From Comamonas sp. BIGb0124 (lineage in GTDB: Bacteria > Pseudomonadota > Gammaproteobacteria > Burkholderiales > Burkholderiaceae_C): a stretch of 64,000 nucleotides of DNA. The translations under genes were made by a program, and so were the position numbers. Shown here piece by piece: positions 28,131 to 36,925 of the stretch. The notes beneath the pieces are model-generated. The model was not told the origin of the DNA, did not search any database, and saw only the letters and a program-made list of their open reading frames with translations. How positions within the stretch are numbered: position 1 is the stretch's first letter; the number at the start of each line of letters is the position of its first letter. The DNA is taken from assembly GCF_003752175.1 (NCBI RefSeq), contig NZ_RJVF01000012.1, positions 248,001 to 312,000 of the forward strand. The letters run 5' to 3'.

Positions 28131-28580
28131 ATGACTCAGCGTCCTTCTCCTTTCGACGACGCGCCCGAACAGGACGTGATCGACTCGCTCACCCGTTCGA
28201 CCACCATCGCCGTCATCGGCCTCGGGCCCCGGACCGACCGCGCGAGCTACGGGGTCGCCACCTACCTGCAGTCGCACGGGTACCGGATCGTCCCCGTCCA
28301 CCCCGACGCCGGCGAAGTGCTGGGCGAAAAAGCCTACCCCACCCTGACCCAGGCCGCCGCCGAACACAACATCGACCTGGTCGACATCTTCCGGCGCAGC
28401 AGCGAGACCGACGACCCCATCGACGAAGCCATGGCCATCGGTGCACGATTCATCTGGCTGCCCCTCGGCGTACGCAACGACAGCGCCATCGCCCGGGCCC
28501 GCCAGGCCGGGTTCACGGCCGTGCAGAACCGCTGCCTCAAGATAGAGCACATGGCCTACATCTCGCACGGCAGGCTGTGA
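28131..28580 (+). CDS. CoA-binding protein (YccU-like)
   Basis: The 149-residue protein is a single Rossmann-type CoA-binding domain, as in succinyl-CoA synthetase alpha and E. coli YccU. Visible marks are TTIAVIGLGPRTDRASYGVA, VHPDAGEVLGEKAYP, the DIFRRSSE segment, and the terminal NRCLKIEH. Its physiological role is not established. Two in-frame ATGs exist (28119 and 28131). TATGAT at 28118-28123 ends 7 nt before 28131 and there is no Shine-Dalgarno, so the second ATG may be the start of a leaderless message. Confidence 0.85.
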   Translation: MTQRPSPFDDAPEQDVIDSLTRSTTIAVIGLGPRTDRASYGVATYLQSHGYRIVPVHPDAGEVLGEKAYPTLTQAAAEHNIDLVDIFRRSSETDDPIDEAMAIGARFIWLPLGVRNDSAIARARQAGFTAVQNRCLKIEHMAYISHGRL

Positions 28581-28654
28581 CGTACAACCGTCACCAGACG
28601 TTCACGCGCAGGACCGCCGTGGCCCCGCTGCAGGCGTCTCACGGAGTTCCCGCC

Positions 28655-29122
28655 ATGTCCCTATCCCGCCCTCCCCGGATTCGCCGCCAGGCCCCTCGTC
28701 TCGTCGCACTCGGCCTGCTTTCCTGGCTGGCCAGCGGCGCTCTCTGGGCGCAGTCGCCACGGCCCGCCCCGGTCGGTCAGGCCGAGCCCCGCACCGCCCC
28801 GGTCTATGTCACCCAGCAACCCGTCGTCAAGCCCCGTCCGGGTCCGCGTGGACACCCCATGCCGGTCGAGCCCGCACCACCCGAAGTTCGCAATACACCG
28901 AACGCCAGCAGCGTGCCGCGTCCCGATCCCAACTGGCAACCGGCCGATCTGCGCCCTGGCGCCCCCTTGCCGCCCGCCTTCAGGGACCGGCAGTTCGTGA
29001 TCGAGGACTGGCGTGCCTACGGGCTCACTCGCCCCCCCGCCGGCCAGCAATGGGTGCAGGTGGGCGGACAGTACCTGCTGGTCTCGAGCGGCGGCTCGCG
29101 GACCATCCGGTCGCTGCACTGA
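28655..29122 (+). CDS. RcnB-family periplasmic protein
   Basis: This 155-residue exported protein has a signal peptide (basic start, LVALGLLSWLASGALWAQS) and a Pro-rich middle. The C-terminal ~60 residues fit the RcnB fold: PPAFRDRQFVIEDWRAYGL, then PPAGQQWVQVGGQYLLVSS. E. coli RcnB helps control nickel/cobalt efflux with RcnA, but most family members have no assigned function. No rcnA or metal-efflux gene is nearby, so I infer only a periplasmic envelope role. Confidence 0.82.
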   Translation: MSLSRPPRIRRQAPRLVALGLLSWLASGALWAQSPRPAPVGQAEPRTAPVYVTQQPVVKPRPGPRGHPMPVEPAPPEVRNTPNASSVPRPDPNWQPADLRPGAPLPPAFRDRQFVIEDWRAYGLTRPPAGQQWVQVGGQYLLVSSGGSRTIRSLH

Positions 29123-29234
29123 GCCTCGCCGAAGGAGCCCGGCCCACGGCTGCCGCCTGCGATTTATCCTATACAGGACATGACGAGATCACTTCCGCGA
29201 CAATGCTTGTTTTGTCCGGTTCGAGATCTCGCCC

Positions 29235-29402
29235 ATGACCCTGCTTCAGTCCACCTTCCTCATCCTGGGCGCCAGTTGCGTGCTGCTGCTGGTCGGTTTC
29301 TCCGCACGCGAATCGCGTATCGGCCCCGCCCTGATGATGCTGGGCATCGTCGGCTCGATGGGCGTCATCGCCTGGCGCATCTTCCACGCCACCAGCCCCT
29401 GA
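29235..29402 (+). CDS. Small two-helix membrane protein
   Basis: A 55-residue open frame lies in the gap before greB. It encodes two hydrophobic helices, LILGASCVLLLVGFSA and ALMMLGIVGSMGVIAW, joined by a short charged turn RESRIG. Composition and codon use are those of a real small membrane protein, with G/C-ending codons predominating. It ends 4 bp from the stop codon of the convergent greB. The ribosome-binding site is weak (GAGA). I do not recognise the family. Confidence 0.6.
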   Translation: MTLLQSTFLILGASCVLLLVGFSARESRIGPALMMLGIVGSMGVIAWRIFHATSP

Positions 29403-29406
29403 CGGC

Positions 29407-29964
29407 TCAGGCCGGATAACTCACCGACAGCACCTCGATCTCCTGGGGCCCGCTGGGCGTGAGCAAGGTCATCACATCGCCTTCGCGCGCACCCAGCAGC
29501 GTGCGGGCGATCGGCGAGACCCAGGACACCTCGCCCTTCGCGCTGTCGGCCTCGTCGATGCCCATGATCGTGATCTCGCGCTCGACGCCGGCTTCGTCGA
29601 CGTAACGCACCGTCGCACCGAAGAAGATCCGGTCGTTGCCATGGTGCACCCGTGGATCGGCGATCACCGCCATCTCCAGCCGCTTGGTCAGAAAACGGAT
29701 GCGGCGATCGATCTCGCGCAAGCGTTTCTTGCCGTACAGGTAATCGCCGTTCTCCGACCGGTCGCCGTTGCTCGCCGCCCAGTGCACGATGTCGACGACC
29801 TTCGGCCTTTCGTGGTCGATCAGCGACATCAGTTCCTCGCGCAACCGGGCCTCGCCGGCGGGCGTGATGTAGTTCTTGCCCTGGCTCGACGCGGGCAGGT
29901 CCGGCAGCGACAGCTCGTCGTCGTCCTCGTCGCCATCGGACTCTTTGGTGAAAGCCTTGTTCAA
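29407..29964 (-). CDS. greB: Transcription elongation factor GreB
   Basis: GreB rescues backtracked RNA polymerase by stimulating transcript cleavage. The 185-residue protein has an acidic N-terminal extension (DGDEDDDELS), the GreA/GreB coiled coil with the family signature KNYITPAGEARLREEL, NGDRSENGDYLYGKKRLREIDRRI, and a C-terminal FKBP-like domain (ISPIARTLLG-type: WVSPIARTLLGAREGD). The start codon is TTG: the family N-terminus MNKAFTK begins there and no ATG fits. An AGGA sits upstream. Confidence 0.95.
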   Translation of the reverse strand: MNKAFTKESDGDEDDDELSLPDLPASSQGKNYITPAGEARLREELMSLIDHERPKVVDIVHWAASNGDRSENGDYLYGKKRLREIDRRIRFLTKRLEMAVIADPRVHHGNDRIFFGATVRYVDEAGVEREITIMGIDEADSAKGEVSWVSPIARTLLGAREGDVMTLLTPSGPQEIEVLSVSYPA

Positions 29965-30394
29965 GTCGTTTGTCCTCGCGGTCTGATCTTGCTCGCCCCC
30001 GTTGTCTCAAAAAACGCCGAGGGCCGGCCGGCCATTGTGCAAGAACACGGCAGTGCACACTGCCGGATAAAGGGGACTAGGCAAAACCCTGAACTCATGC
30101 CATAATTCGAGGTTCTGTCGGCGTCACTTTGTTTGTAGATGCGTTCTCGATGAACGCAACGGGCAAGCAGAGGGCATATCCGGCAGGTTCCTTGCATCTC
30201 CTTCACTCACTTGGCTTCGCGAAAGAAGCCCCCGATTCTCGACAGGTCCACCGTCCGGCTCCCATGCCCGCGACGAGTCCTGGCAGCAAGCAGACGGGTG
30301 TCGTTTGATGGTGGATGTTTTTTCTGACCACAAACGAAGAGTGACGCATCGCACGCCCCAAGCGCGTGTGCAGCTGCGCTCGTGGAAGTGATGA
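29965..30394. promoter_or_regulatory. greB/helicase divergent region with long structured leader
   Basis: This 430-bp gap has no convincing gene. An 18-bp inverted repeat (30048-30065, arms CGGCAGTG/CACTGCCG) lies toward greB. CATAAT at 30101-30106, with a weak TAGGCA 17 bp upstream, is the best promoter for the helicase and would give a leader of about 280 nt. The leader holds two small hairpins: 30141-30157 (GCGTTC/GAACGC) and 30213-30230 (GGCTTC/GAAGCC). A GGAAGTG ribosome-binding site precedes the helicase ATG. Confidence 0.5.
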
Positions 30395-32335
30395 ATGACT
30401 GATACCCTGAACCATGGCGTCGAATCGACGCTGGACGGCCTGACCTCGATCGTGGCCGACGAACAAACCACACAAATCTCGCACTCGGCCCCCGCCGAAG
30501 CACAAGCTCCGCAAACGGCCGAGGAAACCTTCGCCGCTGCGCCCGAGCAAGCAGCCCCCCAGCCTCCCGCTCTGCCCGAAGGCTTCATCAAGCTGGGTCT
30601 CGCACCCGAACTCGTGCAAGCCGTCGCCGACCTGGGCTACACCCAGCCGACCGCCGTGCAGGAGCAGGTCATTCCGAAGGCCATGTCGGCCGACGACGAA
30701 GAAGGCAGCCGCAACTACATCGACCTGATGGTGTCGAGCCAGACCGGCAGCGGCAAGACCGCAGCCTTCCTGCTGCCCGTTCTGCACACGCTGATCAAGC
30801 TGCAGGACGAAGCCGAAGCCCAGGCCCGTGCCGAATACCAGCGCCTGGCCGAAGAAGCCGCCGCGCGTGGCGAAGCACCGCCCAAGAAACCCAAGCGCAA
30901 GAACCCGCTCAACACCCGCAGCTTCTCGGCCGCCGTGCCCGGTGCGCTGGTGCTGTGCCCCACCCGTGAACTGGCCCAGCAAGTGGCCCACGACGCCATC
31001 GAGCTGGTCAAGCATTGCCGCGGCATCCGTGTCGCCAATGTGGTGGGCGGCATTCCTTACCAGGTCCAGATCGCCAAGCTGCAGAACGCCAACCTGGTGG
31101 TGGCCACGCCCGGCCGTCTGCTCGACCTGCAACGTTCGCAGCAACTCAAGCTCGACCAGGTCAAGTTCCTGGTCGTCGACGAAGCCGACCGCATGCTCGA
31201 CCTGGGCTTCTCGGACGACCTCGCCGAGATCAACGAGCTGACCGCCGAACGCCAGCAGACCATGATGTTCAGCGCCACCTTCGCGCCCCGCATCCAGCAA
31301 CTGGCCGCCCGCGTGATGCGCGAACCCCAGCGCGTCACCATCGACAGCCCGCAGGAAAAGCACGCCAACATCAAGCAAGCGCTGTTCTGGGCCGACAACG
31401 CCGCACACAAGCGCAAGATGCTGGACCACTGGCTGCGCGATACGTCCATCGACCAGGCCATCGTCTTCGCCAGCACCCAAGTCGAGTGCGACGGCCTGGC
31501 CAACGATCTGCAGCAGGAAGGCTTCTCGGCCGTCGCGCTGCACGGCGCCCTGAGCCAGGGTCTGCGCAACCGCCGCCTGATGGCACTGCGCAACGGCCAG
31601 GTCCAGATCCTGGTGGCGACCGACGTGGCCGCACGCGGCATCGACGTGCCCACCATCACGCACGTCTTCAACTTCGGCCTGCCGATGAAGGCCGAGGACT
31701 ACACCCACCGCATCGGCCGTACCGGCCGTGCCGGTCGCGACGGCCTGGCCGTGACCTTCGCCGAGTTCCGCGATCGCCGCAAGATCTTCGAGATCGAGAA
31801 CTTCAGCAAGCAGCAGTTCAAGGCCGACAAGATCCCCGGCCTGGAACCCCAGCAGCGTTTCCCTGAAGAGCAGCGCGGCGGCGGCAGCAAGTTCGGCGGC
31901 CCGGCACGTCGCAGCGGCGGCGGCGGCAAGTTCGGCGGCGGCGGTGGCGGCTACAACCGCTCGAGCGGCGGCGAAGGCGGCTTCGGCGCACCGCGCGATT
32001 TCGGCAACCGTGGCGGCTTCAGCGAAAACCGTGGCGGCGGCGGTGGTGGTTTCGGCGGCGGAGAACGCAGCGAACGCAACCCCTACGCCAACCGCAGCGG
32101 CTTCAACCAGCGCAGCGGTGGCGGCGCAGGCCACGGTTTCAGCGACCGCGGCGATCGCCCCCAACATCACCACGATCCGCGTTTCGGCGATGCCCGCGGC
32201 GAACACCGCCCGGCCCGTGCAGAAGGCGACCGCCGTTTCGGCGACAAGCCTTTCGGCGCCCGTCCGGCCAAACCCGCCGGCAAGGTCTTCACACCGCATG
32301 ACGCGCAAAAGCGCGCTCGCAAGCCGGTCCGCTGA
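30395..32335 (+). CDS. DEAD-box ATP-dependent RNA helicase (RhlE-like)
   Basis: This helicase unwinds RNA duplexes, probably in ribosome assembly or mRNA turnover. The 646-residue protein has a ~60-residue low-complexity N-terminus, then Q motif (FIKLGLAPELV... ...PTAVQEQ), motif I SQTGSGKTAAF near residue 114, PTRELAQQ, motif II DEAD in VVDEADRMLD, SAT, and motif VI HRIGRTGRAG. Between motifs I and Ia there is an extra ~50-residue charged insert (to about 180) with PPKKPKRKNP. The C-terminal ~150 residues are Gly/Phe/Arg/Ser-rich (GGFG and RSGG repeats) and likely disordered and RNA-binding. A strong terminator follows. Confidence 0.94.
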   Translation: MTDTLNHGVESTLDGLTSIVADEQTTQISHSAPAEAQAPQTAEETFAAAPEQAAPQPPALPEGFIKLGLAPELVQAVADLGYTQPTAVQEQVIPKAMSADDEEGSRNYIDLMVSSQTGSGKTAAFLLPVLHTLIKLQDEAEAQARAEYQRLAEEAAARGEAPPKKPKRKNPLNTRSFSAAVPGALVLCPTRELAQQVAHDAIELVKHCRGIRVANVVGGIPYQVQIAKLQNANLVVATPGRLLDLQRSQQLKLDQVKFLVVDEADRMLDLGFSDDLAEINELTAERQQTMMFSATFAPRIQQLAARVMREPQRVTIDSPQEKHANIKQALFWADNAAHKRKMLDHWLRDTSIDQAIVFASTQVECDGLANDLQQEGFSAVALHGALSQGLRNRRLMALRNGQVQILVATDVAARGIDVPTITHVFNFGLPMKAEDYTHRIGRTGRAGRDGLAVTFAEFRDRRKIFEIENFSKQQFKADKIPGLEPQQRFPEEQRGGGSKFGGPARRSGGGGKFGGGGGGYNRSSGGEGGFGAPRDFGNRGGFSENRGGGGGGFGGGERSERNPYANRSGFNQRSGGGAGHGFSDRGDRPQHHHDPRFGDARGEHRPARAEGDRRFGDKPFGARPAKPAGKVFTPHDAQKRARKPVR

Positions 32336-32390
32336 GCTTCGACGCCCTCGACACCGTTCCCCGAGGCGCCCTGCGCACGGGGAACGGTCC

Positions 32391-32433
32391 ATGCCCCGGT
32401 CACGCACCCCGTGTGACCGGGGCATCTTTTTTT
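32391..32433 (+). terminator. Helicase terminator
   Basis: Thirteen-bp arms ATGCCCCGGTCAC and GTGACCGGGGCAT (32391-32403, 32413-32425) are followed by seven T at 32427-32433. An earlier hairpin (CCGTTCCCCG/CGGGGAACGG, 32354-32387) precedes it. This is a strong Rho-independent terminator placed only 17 bp before rsuA. Confidence 0.9.
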
Positions 32434-32450
32434 GACCCACAATGTCGCCC

Positions 32451-33197
32451 ATGCAGCTTCAGGACATTCTCTATTCCCAGGGTTTCGGCATCCGCCGCGT
32501 GTGTTCCGGCCTGATCCAACAAGGCCATGTGGAGATCTGGCAGGACGAACCGGCGCCCGGTTTTGTCGGCGTGCTCGACTCGACACGGGAGATCGACGAC
32601 CCCACAGGCCTGCGCCTGCGCGTCCAGGGGACCGAATGGCTCTATCAGGCGAAGGCCTATGTGATGCTGCACAAGCCGGCCGGCACCGAGTGCTCGCAAA
32701 AGCCCTCCACCTACCCGAGCATCTACACCCTGCTGCCGGCCCCGTTGCGCCAGCGGCCGGTCAAGGGTGCGGTGCAGGGGGTGCAGGCGGTCGGCCGACT
32801 CGACCAGGACACCACCGGCCTGCTGCTGCTCAGCGACGACGGCCAGTTCATCCACCGCCTGAGCTCACCCAAAAAACACCTGCCCAAGGTCTACGAGGTG
32901 CGCACCAAGCATCCGCTCGACGCCCAGCAGATAGACCGGCTGCTGGCCGGCGTGGTCCTCGACGACGATCCCAAACCGGTTGCGGCCGCGGCATGCACGG
33001 CCGTCGACACCCATCACCTGCAGCTCACGCTCACGCAGGGCAAATACCACCAGGTCAAGCGCATGCTGGCCGCCGTGGGCAATCGTGTCGAAGGGCTCCA
33101 TCGCTCGCGCATCGGCCGGCTCGAACTGCCCGCCGATCTCGCACCGGGCCAATGGCGCTGGCTGTCGGCCGAAGACCTCGAAAACCTGCGCCCCTGA
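32451..33197 (+). CDS. rsuA: 16S rRNA pseudouridine synthase, RsuA family
   Basis: RsuA-type enzymes make pseudouridine in 16S rRNA (position 516 in E. coli). The 248-residue protein has an N-terminal S4-like domain (MQLQDILYSQGFGIRRVCSG-type start) and the catalytic domain with motif II GRLDQDTTGLLLLSDDG, in which the aspartate is the nucleophile, then SPKKHLPKVYEV and QGKYHQVKRM. The assignment to RsuA rather than RluE/RluF rests on this overall pattern. CACAAT at 32438-32443 ends 7 nt before the ATG with no Shine-Dalgarno, immediately after the helicase terminator. Confidence 0.88.
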   Translation: MQLQDILYSQGFGIRRVCSGLIQQGHVEIWQDEPAPGFVGVLDSTREIDDPTGLRLRVQGTEWLYQAKAYVMLHKPAGTECSQKPSTYPSIYTLLPAPLRQRPVKGAVQGVQAVGRLDQDTTGLLLLSDDGQFIHRLSSPKKHLPKVYEVRTKHPLDAQQIDRLLAGVVLDDDPKPVAAAACTAVDTHHLQLTLTQGKYHQVKRMLAAVGNRVEGLHRSRIGRLELPADLAPGQWRWLSAEDLENLRP

Positions 33198-33276
33198 CGC
33201 CGGACCCGATCCCGTCCGCCTGCTCGCCGGACGCCGGCACTCCCCGGCCGTCCGGCAACACGGTATGCTCGACGCC

Positions 33277-34131
33277 ATGAACCTGTTGCTGTCTTCCTTC
33301 TGGCGGGCCACCGGGCAATGCCTGCTGCCCCGCGTGATCGGGATGTCGTTGCTGCCGCTGGCCCTGCTGTCGGTGCTCGCCAGCGCCTGGGCTTATGTGT
33401 ACTGGAACGCCTCCGTCCAGGCCGTGCAGACCTGGCTCGGCCATTGGGGCTGGATCGACGCCACCTTGTCATGGCTGGGCGCCGGCCAGGGCGAAGGCTT
33501 CAGACAGGTGCTGGCGCCCGTGCTGGTCCTGCTGCTCGTCACGCCCGTGCTCGTGGTCGTCTGCCTGCTGGTGGTCGGGCTGATCATGTCGCCCGTGCTC
33601 TCGCGCCTGGTCGCGGCCCGCCGTTTCCCTCATCTCGAACGCAAACGCGGCGCCTCGCTGGCCGGCAGCCTGCTGTGGGCGACCTGGTCGTCCCTGATCG
33701 CCCTGGCGGCATTGGCCGTGAGCCTGCCGCTGTGGTTCATCCCCCCGCTCATCCTCGTCGTGCCGCCGCTCATCTGGGGCTGGCTGACCTACCGCATCAT
33801 GGCCTACGACGCGCTGGCCGAACACGCCAGCAAGGAAGAGAGAACCGGCATCATGCGCGCGCATCGGCTGCCCCTGCTGGCCATGGGCATCCTGTGCGGC
33901 CTGCTCGGCACCGCGCCTGCCGTGCTGTGGGCCTCGGGCATTTTCCTGGCCGTCGCCTTCGTGATCATCATCCCGTTGGCCATGTGGCTCTACACCGTCA
34001 TCTTTGCATTCTCGGCGCTGTGGTTCGCCAACTACGCGCTCGCGGCCCTGGAACAGCGGCGGCTGCCGGCCTACCCGGTTTCCGAGCCGCCGCCACCCGC
34101 CGAAAATCTGGCCACACCCCAATCCCCCTGA
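33277..34131 (+). CDS. EI24-domain inner-membrane protein
   Basis: The 284-residue protein has about six hydrophobic segments and resembles the EI24/CysZ-like membrane family (PF07264 as I recall it). Clear helices include VLVLLLVTPVLVVVCLLVVGL, ALAALAVSLPLWFIPPLI and LAVAFVIIIPLAMWLY. CysZ members carry sulfate, but betaproteobacterial EI24 proteins have no proven substrate. The ATG at 33277 follows TATGCT at 33264-33269 by 7 nt, with no Shine-Dalgarno; an in-frame ATG at 33265 would add four residues. Confidence 0.8.
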   Translation: MNLLLSSFWRATGQCLLPRVIGMSLLPLALLSVLASAWAYVYWNASVQAVQTWLGHWGWIDATLSWLGAGQGEGFRQVLAPVLVLLLVTPVLVVVCLLVVGLIMSPVLSRLVAARRFPHLERKRGASLAGSLLWATWSSLIALAALAVSLPLWFIPPLILVVPPLIWGWLTYRIMAYDALAEHASKEERTGIMRAHRLPLLAMGILCGLLGTAPAVLWASGIFLAVAFVIIIPLAMWLYTVIFAFSALWFANYALAALEQRRLPAYPVSEPPPPAENLATPQSP

Positions 34132-34236
34132 TCGACCCGAGGCGCATCGGCCCTTGTCCGCTCATCCGCATTTATCCATCCCCCTTCGTTCCACGGCAAT
34201 CCGGCGGTCCGAGGGGCATTCGCCTGGAGTCTAGCC

Positions 34237-35088
34237 ATGACCGCTGCATCCATTCCTCCCGCTCCCGTCCCTGCCATTTCACCCGGTAACGCGCCCGCCT
34301 TCGGCCTCATCATCGTCGGTGACGAGATCCTCTCGGGCAAACGGGCCGACAAGCACCTCGCCAAGTACATCGAGCTGCTGGGGGCACGCGGGCTGCACCT
34401 GTCGTATGCCGAATATCTGGGCGACGACCGCCAGCGCCTCGTTGCCGCGCTGCAGCGCGCCTTTGCCAGCGGCGATGTCGTCTTCTCGTGCGGCGGCATC
34501 GGCGCCACCCCCGACGACCACACCCGCCAATGCGCAGCCGAGGCCCTGCAGCGCCCGCTGGCCCTGCACCCGCAAGCGGCAGACCTCATCCGCGAGCGCA
34601 TGCAGGACACCGCGCGCGAACAGGGCCTGCCCTACGAGCCCGACCGCCCCGACAACATGCACCGCCTCAACATGGGCGTGTTCCCAGAAGGCGCCCGCAT
34701 CATCCCCAACCCCTACAACAAGATCCCCGGCTTCTCGGTCGAGCGCGTGCATTTTGTGCCCGGCTTCCCCGTGATGGCATGGCCGATGATGGAATGGGTG
34801 CTCGACTACGAATACGCCGATCTGCACAAGGCGCAGAACTGGGTCGAGCAGTCCGCCATCGTCAAGGGCGCCATGGAGAGCCGACTGGTCCCGCTCATGG
34901 AGCGTATCGAGGCCGAATACCCCGGCATCAAGGTCTTCAGCCTGCCCAGCGTCGACCACCCGCAATATGGCGTACACATCGAATTGGGGGTCAAAGGGCG
35001 CGGCCCGCTGGTGGCACAGGCCTATGCCAGCCTGCGCGCCGAACTGCAGACGCTGGGCCATCCCATCATCACCGAATTGGTGCGCTAG
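34237..35088 (+). CDS. CinA-N/MoaB-type molybdopterin-binding-fold protein
   Basis: The 283-residue protein matches the N-terminal CinA (competence/damage-inducible) domain: IIVGDEILSGKRADKH, SCGGIGATPDDHT, and the PNPYNKIPGF segment. It lacks the C-terminal nicotinamide-nucleotide amidase domain of full CinA (about 400 residues), so it is the short stand-alone type common in betaproteobacteria, annotated as molybdopterin-binding. Its reaction is unknown. A GGAG ribosome-binding site precedes the ATG. Its 3' end abuts the NtrC enhancer region of glnA. Confidence 0.87.
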   Translation: MTAASIPPAPVPAISPGNAPAFGLIIVGDEILSGKRADKHLAKYIELLGARGLHLSYAEYLGDDRQRLVAALQRAFASGDVVFSCGGIGATPDDHTRQCAAEALQRPLALHPQAADLIRERMQDTAREQGLPYEPDRPDNMHRLNMGVFPEGARIIPNPYNKIPGFSVERVHFVPGFPVMAWPMMEWVLDYEYADLHKAQNWVEQSAIVKGAMESRLVPLMERIEAEYPGIKVFSLPSVDHPQYGVHIELGVKGRGPLVAQAYASLRAELQTLGHPIITELVR

Positions 35089-35097
35089 AAAACAGAA

Positions 35098-35114
35098 TGC
35101 ACTATTGAAGTGCA
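35098..35114. promoter_or_regulatory. NtrC binding site upstream of glnA
   Basis: TGCACTATTGAAGTGCA is an inverted repeat with GCAC-N7-GTGC, the known NtrC geometry. It lies about 160 bp upstream of the predicted glnA transcription start. Further half-sites, TTGGTGC at 35079 and TTGGTGCA at 35137-35144, may form weaker sites. Identification rests on consensus match, position and the downstream ntrBC genes. Confidence 0.75.
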
Positions 35115-35236
35115 TAACACAGCGGTTATTCCCATTTTGGTGCATTTCTTGGCCTGGAACTGATCATCCATCCATACCTCGCCAGGGGGACTGCTGGAAA
35201 TCAGTGCATCTGCAGTGCGTGTTTCTGTTTATTTCC

Positions 35237-35255
35237 TTGGCACAGATTCTGCATT
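35237..35255 (+). promoter_or_regulatory. Sigma-54 promoter of glnA
   Basis: TTGGCACAGATTCTGCATT has the -24 GG (35239-35240) and -12 GC (35251-35252) separated by exactly 10 bp, as required for RpoN. Transcription should start near 35264, giving a leader of about 87 nt before glnA. The upstream NtrC site fits activation under nitrogen limitation. Confidence 0.85.
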
Positions 35256-35350
35256 TAGGTGCGGGCCAATGTTAGAGTCGGCCCGTCTCGAAAGAAGCCA
35301 TTCGAATGGAATTGACCGAGCCGAAGTTTTTTCAACCAGGAGAGATTTAG

Positions 35351-36766
35351 ATGACGAAGACCGTCGCCGACGTGATGAAGATGGTGAAGGAAAACGAAGT
35401 CAAGTTCGTTGATTTCCGCTTCACCGATACCCGTGGCAAAGAACAGCACGTGACCGTGCCGCTTTCTCATTTCGACGAAGACAAGTTCGTGTCGGGTCAC
35501 GCCTTCGACGGTTCGTCCATCGCTGGCTGGAAGGGCATCGAAGCCTCCGACATGCTGTTGCTGCCGGACCCCAGCACCGCCAACATCGACCCCTTCTTCC
35601 AGGAAACCACGCTGATCCTGACCTGCGACGTGCTGGAACCCAGCGACGGCAAGGCCTATGACCGCGATCCCCGCTCCATCGCCAAGCGCGCCGAAGCCTA
35701 CCTGAAGTCTTCCGGACTGGGCGACACCGCCTACTTCGGACCGGAACCCGAATTCTTCGTGTTCGACAACGTCAGCTGGAACGCCGACGCCTCGGGCGCC
35801 TTCTTCAAGATCGAAGAATACGAAGCGCCCTGGAACAGCGGCGCCAAGCTCGAAGAAGGCAACAAGGGCCACCGTCCCACCACCAAGGGCGGCTACTTCC
35901 CCGTGCCCCCGGTCGACAGCACGCAAGATCTGCGCGCCGAGATGGTCCTGATCCTCGAATCGCTGGGCATCCCGGTCGAAGTGTTCCACCACGAAGTGGC
36001 AGGCGCAGGCCAGAACGAAATCGGCACCAAGTTCAGCACGCTCGTCGAGCGCGCCGACTGGACGCAGCTGCTGAAGTACGTGGTCTGGAACGTGGCTCAC
36101 TCCTACGGCAAGACCGCCACCTTCATGCCCAAGCCCATTGTTGGCGACAACGGTTCCGGCATGCACGTGCACCAGTCCATCTGGAAGGACGGCAAGAACC
36201 TGTTCGCCGGCGACGGCTACGGCGGCCTGTCCGAGTTCGCTCTGTTCTACATCGGCGGCATCATCAAGCACGCCCGTGCCCTGAACGCCATCACCAACCC
36301 CGGCACCAACAGCTACAAGCGCCTGGTTCCCGGCTTCGAAGCCCCGGTGAAGCTGGCCTATTCGGCCAAGAACCGCTCGGCCTCGATCCGTATCCCCTAC
36401 GTGGCCAACCCCAAGGGTCGCCGCATCGAAGCCCGCTTCCCCGATCCTTCGGCCAACCCTTACCTGTGCTTCGCCGCACTGATGATGGCCGGTCTCGATG
36501 GCGTGGAAAACAAGATCCATCCGGGCGAAGCCGCCACGAAGGATCTGTACCATCTGCCGCCTGAAGAAGACAAGCTGATCCCGACCGTGGCCCACAGCCT
36601 GGATCAAGCCCTGGAAGCCCTGGACGGCGACCGCGCATTCCTGACCAAGGGTGGCGTGTTCACCGACAGCTTCATCGACGCCTACATCGAACTCAAGATG
36701 ACGGAAGTGACCCGCCTGCGCCAGGCCACTCACCCCATCGAATTCGACATGTACTACTCGCTGTAA
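35351..36766 (+). CDS. glnA: Glutamine synthetase type I
   Basis: GlnA makes glutamine from glutamate, ammonia and ATP, the central nitrogen-assimilation step. At 471 residues it is the normal GSI-beta length. Visible are the [20 protein letters not shown] latch, the metal-ligand segment [32 protein letters not shown], and [11 protein letters not shown]. The adenylylation tyrosine is in DLYHLPPEE near residue 400, so GlnE control is expected. The ATG has an AGGAG ribosome-binding site 8 nt upstream. Transcription is from the sigma-54 promoter, and a terminator follows, so downstream ntrBC needs its own promoter or read-through. Confidence 0.98.
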   Translation: MTKTVADVMKMVKENEVKFVDFRFTDTRGKEQHVTVPLSHFDEDKFVSGHAFDGSSIAGWKGIEASDMLLLPDPSTANIDPFFQETTLILTCDVLEPSDGKAYDRDPRSIAKRAEAYLKSSGLGDTAYFGPEPEFFVFDNVSWNADASGAFFKIEEYEAPWNSGAKLEEGNKGHRPTTKGGYFPVPPVDSTQDLRAEMVLILESLGIPVEVFHHEVAGAGQNEIGTKFSTLVERADWTQLLKYVVWNVAHSYGKTATFMPKPIVGDNGSGMHVHQSIWKDGKNLFAGDGYGGLSEFALFYIGGIIKHARALNAITNPGTNSYKRLVPGFEAPVKLAYSAKNRSASIRIPYVANPKGRRIEARFPDPSANPYLCFAALMMAGLDGVENKIHPGEAATKDLYHLPPEEDKLIPTVAHSLDQALEALDGDRAFLTKGGVFTDSFIDAYIELKMTEVTRLRQATHPIEFDMYYSL

Positions 36767-36825
36767 GCCGGTTGCCCGGTTCCTCTCCCAGCCTCGGCCG
36801 GGACGGGACCGGGAAACAAGCTTCG

Positions 36826-36853
36826 AAAGGACGCGCTCGCCGCGTCCTTTTTT
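36826..36853 (+). terminator. glnA terminator
   Basis: Ten-bp arms AAAGGACGCG and CGCGTCCTTT (36826-36835, 36841-36850) with loop CTCGC run into a T tract to 36853. This is a Rho-independent terminator separating glnA from the next gene. Confidence 0.88.
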
Positions 36854-36925
36854 CATGGGGCGGCCCCGGCCGGACACGATGGCGCATACTGGCGGCTCCC
36901 GCATGCCTAGACACCGCTTCCGCTC

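Noticed and set aside
31860-32160. Dense GGC/GGT repeats resembling a repeat array
   Set aside because: They are codon-level repetition for the Gly/Phe/Arg-rich tail of the helicase. There are no constant repeats with unique spacers, so this is not a CRISPR or VNTR locus.
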